NCBI RefSeq assembly: GCF_000146065.2
Contig: NC_020449.1
Location: 1,464,654 to 1,528,653 of the forward strand
Source of the DNA: Candidatus Cloacimonas acidaminovorans str. Evry
Lineage (GTDB): Bacteria > Cloacimonadota > Cloacimonadia > Cloacimonadales > Cloacimonadaceae
Reading direction: 5' to 3'
Length of the DNA: 64,000 nt
The notes under the pieces were generated by a model. It searched no databases, was not told the DNA's origin, and worked only from the letters and a program-made list of their open reading frames with translations. Position 1 is the stretch's first letter. Each line of letters opens with the position of its first letter. Shown here piece after piece: positions 55,753 through 64,000 of the stretch. The position numbers and the translations under genes were made by a program.

Positions 55753-56661
55753 CTATTTGGAAATACGAATCCCCACGGGTCTATGATCTGAAATTGTAGA
55801 AGAATAGGTATTCCAGCTCAGCATCCAGTTCTCTGCCAAAATTGTTCTACAATAACTTCCTGCATTTTCAAAATCCTCAAAAAGTTCATTGGTAATCAAA
55901 ATATGGTCTATATGGCTGAGTGAACTTGGATAAGAAACATTGGAATAGGTTGGAGAAAGAGCAATCGGCATATCGGCAAAGTAATATTCCTCTGGTTTAT
56001 TCAGAAAACTAAGGAAAACATTATAGTCCTCCGGTTCGGCAATCTGATCGTTCAAATCACCCAAAACAATCACTTTTTTATCCGATAGAGAGGTAGAAAT
56101 ATAGTTATCCAGTTTCTGACAGGCAAGACGACGACGCATTTCTTCGTCCCAGCTGTCACTTTCGTCAATATAATTATCTCCGTATGCCTTAAAGTGATTG
56201 TTTATAATAAAATAGTTACTGTTATTCCAGGTTATATCCAAAATGTATGGTGGACGCGGAAAAGGATTGCTGTCATTCTCAAAAATAGTGTATTGATTAT
56301 TAAGGGTAACTGACCTTGTATCATACAAATAGGCAAGACGATAAGTATCCGTGGCAGAATAAACACATGCAGCATAATAGGGAATATCTTCCGCCAAATC
56401 CATAAAGGCATTATAATCCATAATTTCCTGAAATGCTATAACTTCCGCATTCAAAGCGGAAATCATTTCTTTAAGAGTAGTTAAATCCGTCCCTTCCGGA
56501 AAGTTTCTTAAATTCCAGGTAATTACATCCAGCGTGTTTGAAGTTCCGAAATTGATTGCGGTAGGATCATTAGCATCAGGATTCAGAACTGTGTTTTTCC
56601 CGCAGGAGACCAACGCCAACAACGCTATTATTACAATTATTACAGTTTTTCCGTTTTTCAT
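55753..56661 (-). CDS. Lipoprotein of the endonuclease/exonuclease/phosphatase family
   Basis: The 302-residue protein begins with a lipoprotein signal (VIIVIIALLALVSCGKN, lipobox LVSC). The catalytic framework is complete: ITWNLRNF, VIAFQEIMD, INNHFKAYGD, VIVLGDLNDQ, SHIDHILIT and SDHRPVGI. The family covers metal-dependent DNases, sphingomyelinases and phosphatases. As an exported lipoprotein it may act on external DNA or lipid phosphates. Gene neighbours give no clear hint. AAGGAAT precedes the start. Confidence 0.85.
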   Translation of the reverse strand: MKNGKTVIIVIIALLALVSCGKNTVLNPDANDPTAINFGTSNTLDVITWNLRNFPEGTDLTTLKEMISALNAEVIAFQEIMDYNAFMDLAEDIPYYAACVYSATDTYRLAYLYDTRSVTLNNQYTIFENDSNPFPRPPYILDITWNNSNYFIINNHFKAYGDNYIDESDSWDEEMRRRLACQKLDNYISTSLSDKKVIVLGDLNDQIAEPEDYNVFLSFLNKPEEYYFADMPIALSPTYSNVSYPSSLSHIDHILITNELFEDFENAGSYCRTILAENWMLSWNTYSSTISDHRPVGIRISK

Positions 56662-56835
56662 TTATTATTCCTTAAACTTCCAAATATCGGGGTTTTCAAG
56701 CCCAACTTCGGAAGGAGTATATAATAATGCAATTCTTTTACCAATTTCCGTAAAATATTTGAGAGCAAAAATTATTACCGAGGTTGGAAGGGTTATTGCA
56801 TTATACATTAACTACACAATATAGGTGGAGGATAA

Positions 56836-59800
56836 ATGAAGCAATATATAATAATCCTGATTCTGCTTGCCTGCAGTTTGTTAACAGCTACAACACTGCA
56901 GACCTTTTATACTAATGGTTCTACTTTACAGGCACATTTTGAGGGCTTGAGACAAGAGCCGGTTTTGCCTGAAGAAATGGATGTTGAAGATAGTGAATCT
57001 GCTAATAGCGCTGTTATCACTAAAACTCTTGCCTTTCCTTTTGAAGAAGCGGATTTGCAAATTTCGGCTATGGTCTGGAATGTTTTTGATGCGGAAGGCA
57101 ATTATTTATATAATGAACAAAGGCATTTAGAAAACGCTGTTTCTCTTGTGCAGGGTTTCACTTTTAGAGAAATGCGCGGTTATACGATTCGGATAGAAAC
57201 TCAAATAACAGAAAACAATATTATCCGGACTTTAAAGGAACTCAATTTTTCCTTAATCGGCTCTTATCCGCTTCAAATTCCTGCCTTTCTTTCCCCCGCT
57301 TTTATTGATGCCTACAAAGCTTTAGCGGATAATTTTCAAGATTCCTATTTAAGGGATATACCCTTCAGCCGTCCTAAAATGCTGATTATAACTCACAGCC
57401 AATTAACAAACTATCAACAGGACTATATTGCCTGGAAAAAATCAATCGGTTTTGATGTTTATACGGCAAATAAATCAGATATCGGTTCCACCGTTCAGGA
57501 CATCAAGAATTTCATCGCCAATCATTATCAGACCTATAAATGCGACTATCTTTTCCTGTGGGGTGATGTGAATGGAACTTATGCCATTCCTACGAATTTT
57601 ATAGTTTCTCCTGAATATCCTACAGAAAACGATGCGGATGATAATTATTACACAATGCTGGAAGGAGATGATTACTTTCCGGAAATGATTGCGGGCAGAT
57701 TTTCCTTTGCCGATGCCAGCGAATTTATTACAATGATAAATAAAACCATTGCTTACGAAAAAACCCCTTTTATGACAGATACCAATTGGATGAAAAGAGC
57801 TCTTGCCGTTGCCGGAAATTATGCTGAAGGAGGTTTAAGACCTACTACTCCTATATATATGTCTAAATGGTTGAGAGATAAAATGCTTAATTTTGGCTAT
57901 ACTCAAGTTGATACTGTTTTTTGTCCTCCAACTTATCCTGGAACAACCAGTATTCAACAGTCCATCAATCAAGGTGTCCAATTTATCAGTTATCGTGGTT
58001 GGGGTGATGCTAACGGTTGGCATTATCCTTCTTTTCACATTCCCGATTTGACCAATACTTTTAACGGTGCTAAAATGCCGATTGTGTATTCCATTGTTTG
58101 TAATACAGGTGATTTTGCCAATACTGTAAACCCGAATTTCGGTGAAAAATGGATGCGTATGGGAACGATGTCCAATCCGGGAGGTTGTGTTGCTTTTGTG
58201 GGTCCTTCCGATTTACATACTAAAACCCGATTTAATAATTCTATTGCCAGTGGAGCTTTTCGCAGTATTATGGATTGGGATGTGCGTAGTTTCGGTTCCA
58301 GTGTTTTGATGGGTAAAATTGAACTCTACAAGAACTTCCCTAATGACCTTGCCCCCAATCAGTATGTTGCTTTTTACTTTCATGTGTTTAACATTTTAAG
58401 TGATCCCAGTTTAAATATGTGGGTTTTAGTGCCCAATCAGATTCCAGAAACCGTAATTGCCAGTGGACTTACTTTTCAGCAAAGTGACAGTCATATCAGA
58501 ATAAATGCCCCTAACTTGAATAGCGGTATAGTATCCGGAACCAAAGACGGCATCAACTTCAGTTATGCTCCTATTGAAAATGGTTATGCTATTTTGCCTA
58601 TAGACCCCAATGTGGAAGGCAATTTAACCATAACCGTCAGCAAAAAGAATTATGTTCCTTTAGTGAAGCAACTAACTTTGCAACCGGATGCCACTATCGG
58701 TATTGTTTCTAATAATTTAGCTAATACTATTCTGGCTCCGAATGAATCATATTCCCTTGGCTTACAGCTAAAAAATTTCTCCAGCCAGGCGTATAATAAT
58801 ATAACTGTTAATCTTGCCTGTAATCATTCAGCTATTATGATTGATAATCCTAATGCTACTATCACTTCTCTGAATCCAGAAGCAACTGGGTCTGTAAATT
58901 TCCTTTTTATTACCACCGGAGCTATTAAACCCGGTGCAATAATTGATTTTACCGTTACTTTGAATAATCCTTCCGTTACTTGTTTGTTTCAGTTAGTTGC
59001 CGGTGGAGCTAAAATTCAGGTAATCAATTATGAAGGTGTTTTAGAAATAGGACAGGCAAATAATATTACTTTCACGGTTACCAATCTGGGCAATTTTACG
59101 ATGGAAGATATTGTTTTACAAATACAAGCACTTACACCTGCTGCCATTGCTCAAAACAACCCTATTGCTCTTGGTTCTCTGGCTCCCAATGAAGTTAAAC
59201 AGTTTACAGCAACAATAACTTTGATGAATGATGTCTTCCCCGGAAATAATATCCCTCTGCGTTTTGATGCCACTAATGCAGAGGGCTACAGTTACTTTAG
59301 TTTTTATGCAATTACAGCTGGCACTCCTGGAACTGATGCTCCTACAGGACCTGATGAATATGGTTATTTTGCTTATGATTCTACCGATCTCGGTTATCCT
59401 TCAACTCCCATTTATGAATGGATTGAGCTTGATCCTGAAGGAGGCAACCTATTGGGTAATGTCTTCTTATGTAAGGATGATTCTGTGAAAACGGTTCCTC
59501 TGCCTTTCACTTTCCGTTTTTACGGTGTTGATTATGATAGCGTTACAATGTCTTCCAACGGTTGGATTTCTTTTATTCCTACGGATCAATCCGATTTCTA
59601 TAATTGTTACATTCCTGCTGCTTTAGGTCCTTATGCTATGGTTGCTGGTTATTGGGATGACCTTAAAGGAATGAAAACAGGTGAGGATGAATCAGGTAAT
59701 CCTATTTTTGCTAATATGCGTATTATCTATTGGTATGATTCCGCCAATAATCGTTATCTCATTGAATGGAACAAAGCATACAATCAATATACTATAGATT

Positions 59801-60360
59801 TGGGTCCCAATGCTTCTATGGAAAAATTCCAGATTATCCTCTATCCTAAACTGGAACAAGATGGCGATATTATAATCCAATATCATACGGTTGATAATCC
59901 TGGAATAACTACCAACTATTGCACTGTGGGAATTGAAGACCATAATCAATTACGCGGTTTAACTTACACCCATGCCAATACTTATCCTGTAACGGCAACT
60001 CCTTTGACTCCAGGTTTAGCTATTAAATTCACTACTACCTGGCCTGATAATTATGTAGCCAATGAAGATGAGACCTTGCCTGTTCCCGTATGTAACTTAC
60101 ATAACTATCCCAATCCTTTCAATCCGGTTACAACGATATCCTTTACCGCGCAACAAAAAGGGTTTGCTACCCTCAATATTTATAACTTGAAAGGACAGCT
60201 AATTAAAACCCTGCTAAAGGATAATATTTTATCCGGTGAACATAAACTGATTTGGGACGGAAAAGATAATCAGGGAAATAATGTTGCCTCCGGGGTTTAT
60301 CTCTATAAACTGAATATGAATGGCAGTTCCCAAATCAAAAAGATGCTGCTGCTGAAATAG
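56836..60360 (+). CDS. C25 (gingipain)-type cysteine protease with sorting domain
   Basis: The 1174-residue protein has a signal peptide (YIIILILLACSLLTA), a propeptide, then a C25 domain at about residues 185-540 (MLIITHSQLTNYQQDYIAWK; DYLFLWGDV; VYSIVCNTGDFA with Cys421). Residues 386-396 read YRGWGDANGWH; where gingipain has the catalytic His in GHGS this protein has Trp389. Several Ig/CARDB-like domains follow at about 590-800, a beta-sandwich at about 820-1060, and a FlgD-like sorting domain (LHNYPNPFNPVTTISF to the end). GGAGG precedes the ATG. It is likely a surface or secreted protein; whether it is an active protease is open. Confidence 0.8.
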   Translation: MKQYIIILILLACSLLTATTLQTFYTNGSTLQAHFEGLRQEPVLPEEMDVEDSESANSAVITKTLAFPFEEADLQISAMVWNVFDAEGNYLYNEQRHLENAVSLVQGFTFREMRGYTIRIETQITENNIIRTLKELNFSLIGSYPLQIPAFLSPAFIDAYKALADNFQDSYLRDIPFSRPKMLIITHSQLTNYQQDYIAWKKSIGFDVYTANKSDIGSTVQDIKNFIANHYQTYKCDYLFLWGDVNGTYAIPTNFIVSPEYPTENDADDNYYTMLEGDDYFPEMIAGRFSFADASEFITMINKTIAYEKTPFMTDTNWMKRALAVAGNYAEGGLRPTTPIYMSKWLRDKMLNFGYTQVDTVFCPPTYPGTTSIQQSINQGVQFISYRGWGDANGWHYPSFHIPDLTNTFNGAKMPIVYSIVCNTGDFANTVNPNFGEKWMRMGTMSNPGGCVAFVGPSDLHTKTRFNNSIASGAFRSIMDWDVRSFGSSVLMGKIELYKNFPNDLAPNQYVAFYFHVFNILSDPSLNMWVLVPNQIPETVIASGLTFQQSDSHIRINAPNLNSGIVSGTKDGINFSYAPIENGYAILPIDPNVEGNLTITVSKKNYVPLVKQLTLQPDATIGIVSNNLANTILAPNESYSLGLQLKNFSSQAYNNITVNLACNHSAIMIDNPNATITSLNPEATGSVNFLFITTGAIKPGAIIDFTVTLNNPSVTCLFQLVAGGAKIQVINYEGVLEIGQANNITFTVTNLGNFTMEDIVLQIQALTPAAIAQNNPIALGSLAPNEVKQFTATITLMNDVFPGNNIPLRFDATNAEGYSYFSFYAITAGTPGTDAPTGPDEYGYFAYDSTDLGYPSTPIYEWIELDPEGGNLLGNVFLCKDDSVKTVPLPFTFRFYGVDYDSVTMSSNGWISFIPTDQSDFYNCYIPAALGPYAMVAGYWDDLKGMKTGEDESGNPIFANMRIIYWYDSANNRYLIEWNKAYNQYTIDLGPNASMEKFQIILYPKLEQDGDIIIQYHTVDNPGITTNYCTVGIEDHNQLRGLTYTHANTYPVTATPLTPGLAIKFTTTWPDNYVANEDETLPVPVCNLHNYPNPFNPVTTISFTAQQKGFATLNIYNLKGQLIKTLLKDNILSGEHKLIWDGKDNQGNNVASGVYLYKLNMNGSSQIKKMLLLK

Positions 60361-60368
60361 GTGAACGG

Positions 60369-60406
60369 GTGAACAGTGAAAGGTGAATTTACCCCTCACT
60401 GTTCAC
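60369..60406. terminator. Bidirectional hairpin between the C25 gene and pyrD
   Basis: GTGAACAGTGA pairs with TCACTGTTCAC over 11 bases with a 16-base loop. It overlaps the pyrD stop codon and lies eight bases after the C25 gene stop, at a convergent gene junction. T-runs are weak on both sides. Confidence 0.55.
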
Positions 60407-61320
60407 TTATTTACTTTCCCAACTATATCTTTCAGTTTAAGTTGTTTTTCCAGACAAAAAGAGGATAATCCCTCATAAACCTTATCCACAGCCAAAGGGT
60501 CTATAAAATTAGCTGTTCCCAAAGCAATCATAGATGCTCCAGCCCAAAAGAACTCCAAAGCATCCTGCCAATTATAAATTCCCCCCATAGCAATAACAGG
60601 AATTTTAACAGCTTGAGCGGCACGATAAGTTAAAGCCAAAGCTAAGGGTTTAATTCCGATTCCGCTATAGCCACCGATTCCTTTTTTAATCCTTGATTTT
60701 CCATTACGGTAGTCAATTGCCATTCCCCAAATAGTATTGATTAATGATATTGCAGTAGCACCCCCTTCTTCAGCAGCTTTGGCAATAACAGCAATATCCG
60801 TAACATTGGGACTTAATTTTACTATCAATTCTCTTTCCGTTAAAGGTGAAAGAAGTGCACATAGTTTATTTACAACATCGGGATCAATTCCGAAAGCTAT
60901 ACCTTCATTTTCAACATTGGGACAGGATACATTCACTTCGTAGCCGGAAATTCCCTCTTGTTTTTCCAAACATTCCAGCATTTGAACAAATTCCTTTAAC
61001 GAAGAGCCGGAAAAACTTACGATTAAAGGAACAGTAAGGGTTTCACGCAAAACAGGCAAGTCCTCAGCAATAAACTTATCCAACCCGGGATTTTGTAAAC
61101 CGATGGAATTCAGGAGTCCTGCTTCCGTTTCATATAAACGCGGAGGCGGATTTCCTTTTTTCGGATAGCGGGTAATAGTTTTACAAACATAAGCACCTAA
61201 ATGATCCTGCTCAATAAAATCCAGGTTTTCCAAAGCGAAAGTGCCGGAAGCAACAGTAACAGGACTATTCACTTTAAGCCGTCCCAAAGAGGTCTGCAGC
61301 GGATTTAGAATTTGTTCCAT
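60403..61320 (-). CDS. pyrD: Dihydroorotate dehydrogenase B, catalytic subunit
   Basis: The 305-residue class 1B enzyme has PVTVASGTFALE, LLNSIGLQNPGLDKF, GYEVNVSCPNVENEG (catalytic Cys), LIVKLSPNVTDI and VIAMGGIYNWQDALEF with SMIALGTANF, all in normal order. It oxidises dihydroorotate to orotate with FMN, and together with PyrK uses NAD as acceptor. The gene starts inside the pyrK end (16-base overlap) and is the last gene of a pyrB-C-K-D operon. Confidence 0.97.
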   Translation of the reverse strand: MEQILNPLQTSLGRLKVNSPVTVASGTFALENLDFIEQDHLGAYVCKTITRYPKKGNPPPRLYETEAGLLNSIGLQNPGLDKFIAEDLPVLRETLTVPLIVSFSGSSLKEFVQMLECLEKQEGISGYEVNVSCPNVENEGIAFGIDPDVVNKLCALLSPLTERELIVKLSPNVTDIAVIAKAAEEGGATAISLINTIWGMAIDYRNGKSRIKKGIGGYSGIGIKPLALALTYRAAQAVKIPVIAMGGIYNWQDALEFFWAGASMIALGTANFIDPLAVDKVYEGLSSFCLEKQLKLKDIVGKVNK

Positions 61321-62096
61321 AATACCTCCCCGGCATTAAAAACAGGACCTTCTTTGCAGACCCGTAAATAATTCCAGTCGTTTTCTTGGCCAACAGGAAT
61401 GGCACAACCGTAGCAAACACCTATTCCGCAAGCCATATATGCTTCTATTGAACAATAATGTTCAATATTCAGTTCGGTAGTTATAATTGCACATTCCTTC
61501 AGCATTGGAACAGGACCGCAACTATATACCAAATCAATCTTTTTTTCTGCAATCAATTTACTAATTCCTTCTGTAACCATTCCTTTTTTACCGAAACTGC
61601 CATCTTCTGTCCAGACCTCATCACAGGGAAAAACATCACTTTGTCCAGAACCGCCATGCACCCAATAAAGCAAATTATGTTTAATTAATTTCTTTTGCAA
61701 ATACCACAAAGGAGGATAGCCAATACCTCCACTAACCAGTAATATTTTTCTTCCCGTAACTAAAGGAAAACCGTTTCCCAAAGGACCTATAAGCTCTAAA
61801 AGGTCACCGGCTTTCAGTTTATAGAGAGCATTTGTTCCGGCACCCACTTTTTTAATAAAGAAACCAATTCTCCCTTCAGCATTGTCATAAATGGAAATGG
61901 GTTTAAAGAGTTTAGGCAGAGAGCGTGTTTCTTCCGCATCGGCAATACTATAGTGAGCTCTGATTTGGAAGAACTGTCCCGGCTGGCATTTTTTTCCCAA
62001 TGCCTCATCCCAAATCCACAGGATAAAATAGTCCCCGGAGAGTTCTTCCCTAAAGTATATTGCTCTTTCCAGAAATTGTGGCTGGGATTTATTCAT
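61305..62096 (-). CDS. pyrK: Dihydroorotate dehydrogenase B, electron-transfer subunit
   Basis: The product of about 263 residues carries the FAD-binding (FFQIRAHYSI, GDLLELIGPLGNGFPLVTG) and NAD-binding (ILLVSGGIGYPPL) parts and a C-terminal 2Fe-2S cluster motif MACGIGVCYGCAIP with a fourth Cys in LRVCKEGPVF. It transfers electrons from PyrD to NAD. I chose ATG 62096; a GTG six bases earlier is also possible. It overlaps pyrC at its start and pyrD at its end. Confidence 0.95.
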   Translation of the reverse strand: MNKSQPQFLERAIYFREELSGDYFILWIWDEALGKKCQPGQFFQIRAHYSIADAEETRSLPKLFKPISIYDNAEGRIGFFIKKVGAGTNALYKLKAGDLLELIGPLGNGFPLVTGRKILLVSGGIGYPPLWYLQKKLIKHNLLYWVHGGSGQSDVFPCDEVWTEDGSFGKKGMVTEGISKLIAEKKIDLVYSCGPVPMLKECAIITTELNIEHYCSIEAYMACGIGVCYGCAIPVGQENDWNYLRVCKEGPVFNAGEVLWNKF

Positions 62097-63387
62097 TTTC
62101 ACTATCCAGATAAGTTATTTTGCCATCACAGATAGTACACATCACCCTTCCGGGAAACCATTGATTGAGCCAGGGAGTATTTTTGCTTTTGGAAAGTATA
62201 TTTTCCGCGGAAAAAAGAGTTTCCTTTTCCAGGTCTATAACAGTTAAATCGGCTGTTTTTCCTTCAGCTAAAATTCCCCCGGGCAAATTTAGGATTTTGG
62301 CTGGAGCAGTTGTTAATGCCTCAATTAAACGGTTGAGGTCTATCTGCCCTGTCTGCACCAGGTTTTTATAGAGCACAGGAAATGCTGTTTCCAAGCCAAT
62401 TATGCCAAAGGGAGCCAAGTCAAATTCCCTTTCTTTTTCAAAATCCGCATGGGGAGAATGGTCTGTAGCAATGCAATCAATTATTCCTTCTTGCAATGCC
62501 TGAACACAAGCCCGACGGTCTTCTTCACTCCGCAGAGGAGGTTTCATTTTAGTATTAGTATTAAAAGTTAAATTTGCCTCTTCATTCAGCACCAAATGAT
62601 GAGGTGTTACTTCACAGGTAACAGGAAGTCCTTTATCTTTAGCATTTTTTACCAGTTCTATAGAGCGCGCCGTAGAAATATGGGCAATATGTAATTTAGC
62701 TCCAGCACTTTCAGCGAGCATAATATCCCGAGCAATTATCACTTCTTCTGCCAGACCAGGAATTCCGCTAAGTCCAAGTTTGGTAGCAACTTTTCCGGAA
62801 TGTATCTGTCCCTTTCCGGCTAAGGAATAATCTTCAGGGTGAATAATTACCGGCAAACCAAAGTTACTGGCATATTTCATACAGGAAAGCATTAATCGTG
62901 CATTCTGCACACATTTACCGTCATCGGAAACAGCTACAATACCTCCTGCTTTCATTGTTGCCATTTCAGCAATTTCTTCACCAGCTGACTGTTTCGTAAT
63001 AGCTCCAATTACATAGACCTTGGCAGAGCCATAATCTTTAGCCCGTAATTGGATATATTCTACAGAAGCAATATTATCGGTAACAGGTTCAGTATTTGGC
63101 ATCGCACAAACAGCTGTAAATCCACCATGCGCAGCGGCTTTAGTTCCTGTAACAATATCTTCTTTATAGGTTTGTCCCGGGTCTCGTAAATGCGAATGCA
63201 GGTCTATAAAACCAGGAAACACACAAGCGCCTTTGGCATCTATAATTTTATCTACCTTGTCTGTAAGGTAACTGGAGGATGCTGTTCCTCCGCTAATTTT
63301 TACAATCTTCTTTCTCTCAATTAAGATTTCCCCTTTTATGAAATTTCCCTTTTGATAGATATTGGCATTTTTAATTAAGGTCTTCAT
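62089..63387 (-). CDS. pyrC: Dihydroorotase
   Basis: The 432-residue type I dihydroorotase has the zinc motif GFIDLHSHLRDPGQTYKED, AVCAMPNTEPVTDN, HPEDYSL, LHIAHISTARS and IDCIATDHSPHADFEKE, with GLETAFPVLYKNLV near the C-terminal end. The enzyme cyclises carbamoyl aspartate in pyrimidine synthesis. AAGGAGG precedes the ATG, 14 bases after pyrB. All metal-binding His and Asp residues I looked for are present, so it is not a pseudo-dihydroorotase. Confidence 0.97.
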   Translation of the reverse strand: MKTLIKNANIYQKGNFIKGEILIERKKIVKISGGTASSSYLTDKVDKIIDAKGACVFPGFIDLHSHLRDPGQTYKEDIVTGTKAAAHGGFTAVCAMPNTEPVTDNIASVEYIQLRAKDYGSAKVYVIGAITKQSAGEEIAEMATMKAGGIVAVSDDGKCVQNARLMLSCMKYASNFGLPVIIHPEDYSLAGKGQIHSGKVATKLGLSGIPGLAEEVIIARDIMLAESAGAKLHIAHISTARSIELVKNAKDKGLPVTCEVTPHHLVLNEEANLTFNTNTKMKPPLRSEEDRRACVQALQEGIIDCIATDHSPHADFEKEREFDLAPFGIIGLETAFPVLYKNLVQTGQIDLNRLIEALTTAPAKILNLPGGILAEGKTADLTVIDLEKETLFSAENILSKSKNTPWLNQWFPGRVMCTICDGKITYLDSENE

Positions 63388-63401
63388 TGTTTTTTTCCTC
63401 C

Positions 63402-64000
63402 TTATGCTTTTCCACCTAAGATTAAAAACATCAAAGCCATTCTAACTGCAACTCCATTGGCAACTTGTTCCACAATGATACTATGATTGCTATCTGCAAT
63501 TTCCGGCAGAATTTCCACTCCTCTGTTCATAGGACCGGGATGCATAATTAAAGCATTCCTTTTGGCATATTTCAAGGTTTCTTTGGAGAGAACATAGTGT
63601 TTGCTGTATTCTTCCAGAGAGGGGAAAAGCCCTTCCGTCATCCGTTCCAACTGCATTCTTAAGCCCATTACAACATCGGCATCTTTTAAAGCTTTTGCTA
63701 AATCATATTCTACGCGGCAGTCATAAACACTTTCCATATTTCCTGGCATCAAGGTTTTAGGTCCGCAAACAGTTACTTTGGCACCCAGTTTTCCCATTCC
63801 AATTAAATTACTACGCACTACGCGACTATTTAAAATGTCGCCTACAATGGTTATTTTCAGCCCTTTCAGGTCACCTAATTTTTCCCAGATAGAAAAAATA
63901 TCCAGTAGTGCCTGTGTGGGATGTGAATGTTTGCCATCTCCTCCATTGATAACTGGTTTACCGGAATATTTATTTACCAGTTGTGGGCTTCCGGGACTGC
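63402..64000 (-). CDS. pyrB: Aspartate carbamoyltransferase, partial
   Basis: The minus-strand frame continues to the window edge, about 199 residues visible. Close to the edge it reads VINGGDGKHSHPTQALLDI, the aspartate-carbamoyltransferase signature, then KGLKITIVGDILNSRVVRSN, YVLSKETLKYAKRNALIMHP-GPMNRGVEI and the C-terminal MALMFLILGGKA. An internal in-frame GTG at 63818 is not the start. The enzyme makes carbamoyl aspartate, the first committed step of the pathway encoded by the downstream genes. The N-terminal half lies outside. Confidence 0.96.
   Translation of the reverse strand, partial: SPGSPQLVNKYSGKPVINGGDGKHSHPTQALLDIFSIWEKLGDLKGLKITIVGDILNSRVVRSNLIGMGKLGAKVTVCGPKTLMPGNMESVYDCRVEYDLAKALKDADVVMGLRMQLERMTEGLFPSLEEYSKHYVLSKETLKYAKRNALIMHPGPMNRGVEILPEIADSNHSIIVEQVANGVAVRMALMFLILGGKA

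Noticed and set aside
1-64000. tRNA or rRNA genes, riboswitches
   Set aside because: I looked for tRNA-like CCA ends and arm patterns and for conserved rRNA words and found none that I could support; a covariance-model scan would settle it.

Overview
The window looks like a chromosomal segment of an uncultured, low-GC, Gram-negative-type bacterium, most likely of the Cloacimonadota (Cloacimonas-like) lineage. The evidence is two secreted proteins ending in FlgD-like sorting domains (YPNPFNP...GVYLYKL type), a gingipain-family (C25) protease, LolCDE- and TamB-type envelope genes, and many short intergenic repeats. The taxonomic placement is inference from style; no rRNA or tRNA gene is present.

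Layout. 1-12,600 is an envelope and housekeeping region on the + strand: the end of a beta-barrel protein, a TatD hydrolase, an outer-membrane protein, a RecJ-like DHH protein, a lipid/polyprenol kinase-like membrane protein, a GT2 glycosyltransferase, a LolE/LolD lipoprotein transporter pair, a 1354-residue TamB-like protein and a pilin-like protein. 12,700-19,900 is mixed and repeat-rich: an 87-bp tandem palindromic repeat, a deoxyhypusine-synthase-like gene with queH, an acyl-CoA dehydrogenase, a Fic gene enclosed by two ~260-bp direct repeats, and a beta-propeller protein. 19,900-21,960 is mobile-element debris: a MITE-like element, a transposase remnant with a nonsense codon, a lone degenerate CRISPR repeat, then four small phage-like genes on the minus strand.

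21,962-43,474 is a complete type I-B CRISPR-Cas locus read on the minus strand: cas6-cas8b-cas7-cas5-cas3-cas1-cas2-cas4, a ~470-bp leader, then a very long array that I count by hand as 167 repeats and 166 spacers. The repeat ends in ATTGAAAC in the crRNA sense, which puts the leader beside cas4 and the oldest end near 21,962. The spacers contain related families, reverse-complement pairs and duplicates that record repeated encounters with diverging relatives of the same elements. Beyond the oldest end lies ~1.1 kb of phage-like DNA, including a DnaC-type loader cut off just upstream of its Walker B motif, and then one decayed repeat.

44,600-64,000 returns to core genes: a four-gene LPP20-type exported/lipoprotein cluster, a parvulin isomerase, mutL-miaA, a TGS-uridine-kinase-like protein, a YitT membrane protein, a lipoprotein endonuclease/exonuclease/phosphatase, a C25-type protease whose usual catalytic His position holds Trp, and the pyrimidine operon pyrB-pyrC-pyrK-pyrD (pyrB cut by the window edge).

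The most unusual parts are the CRISPR array, its internal spacer relationships and its decayed distal end.
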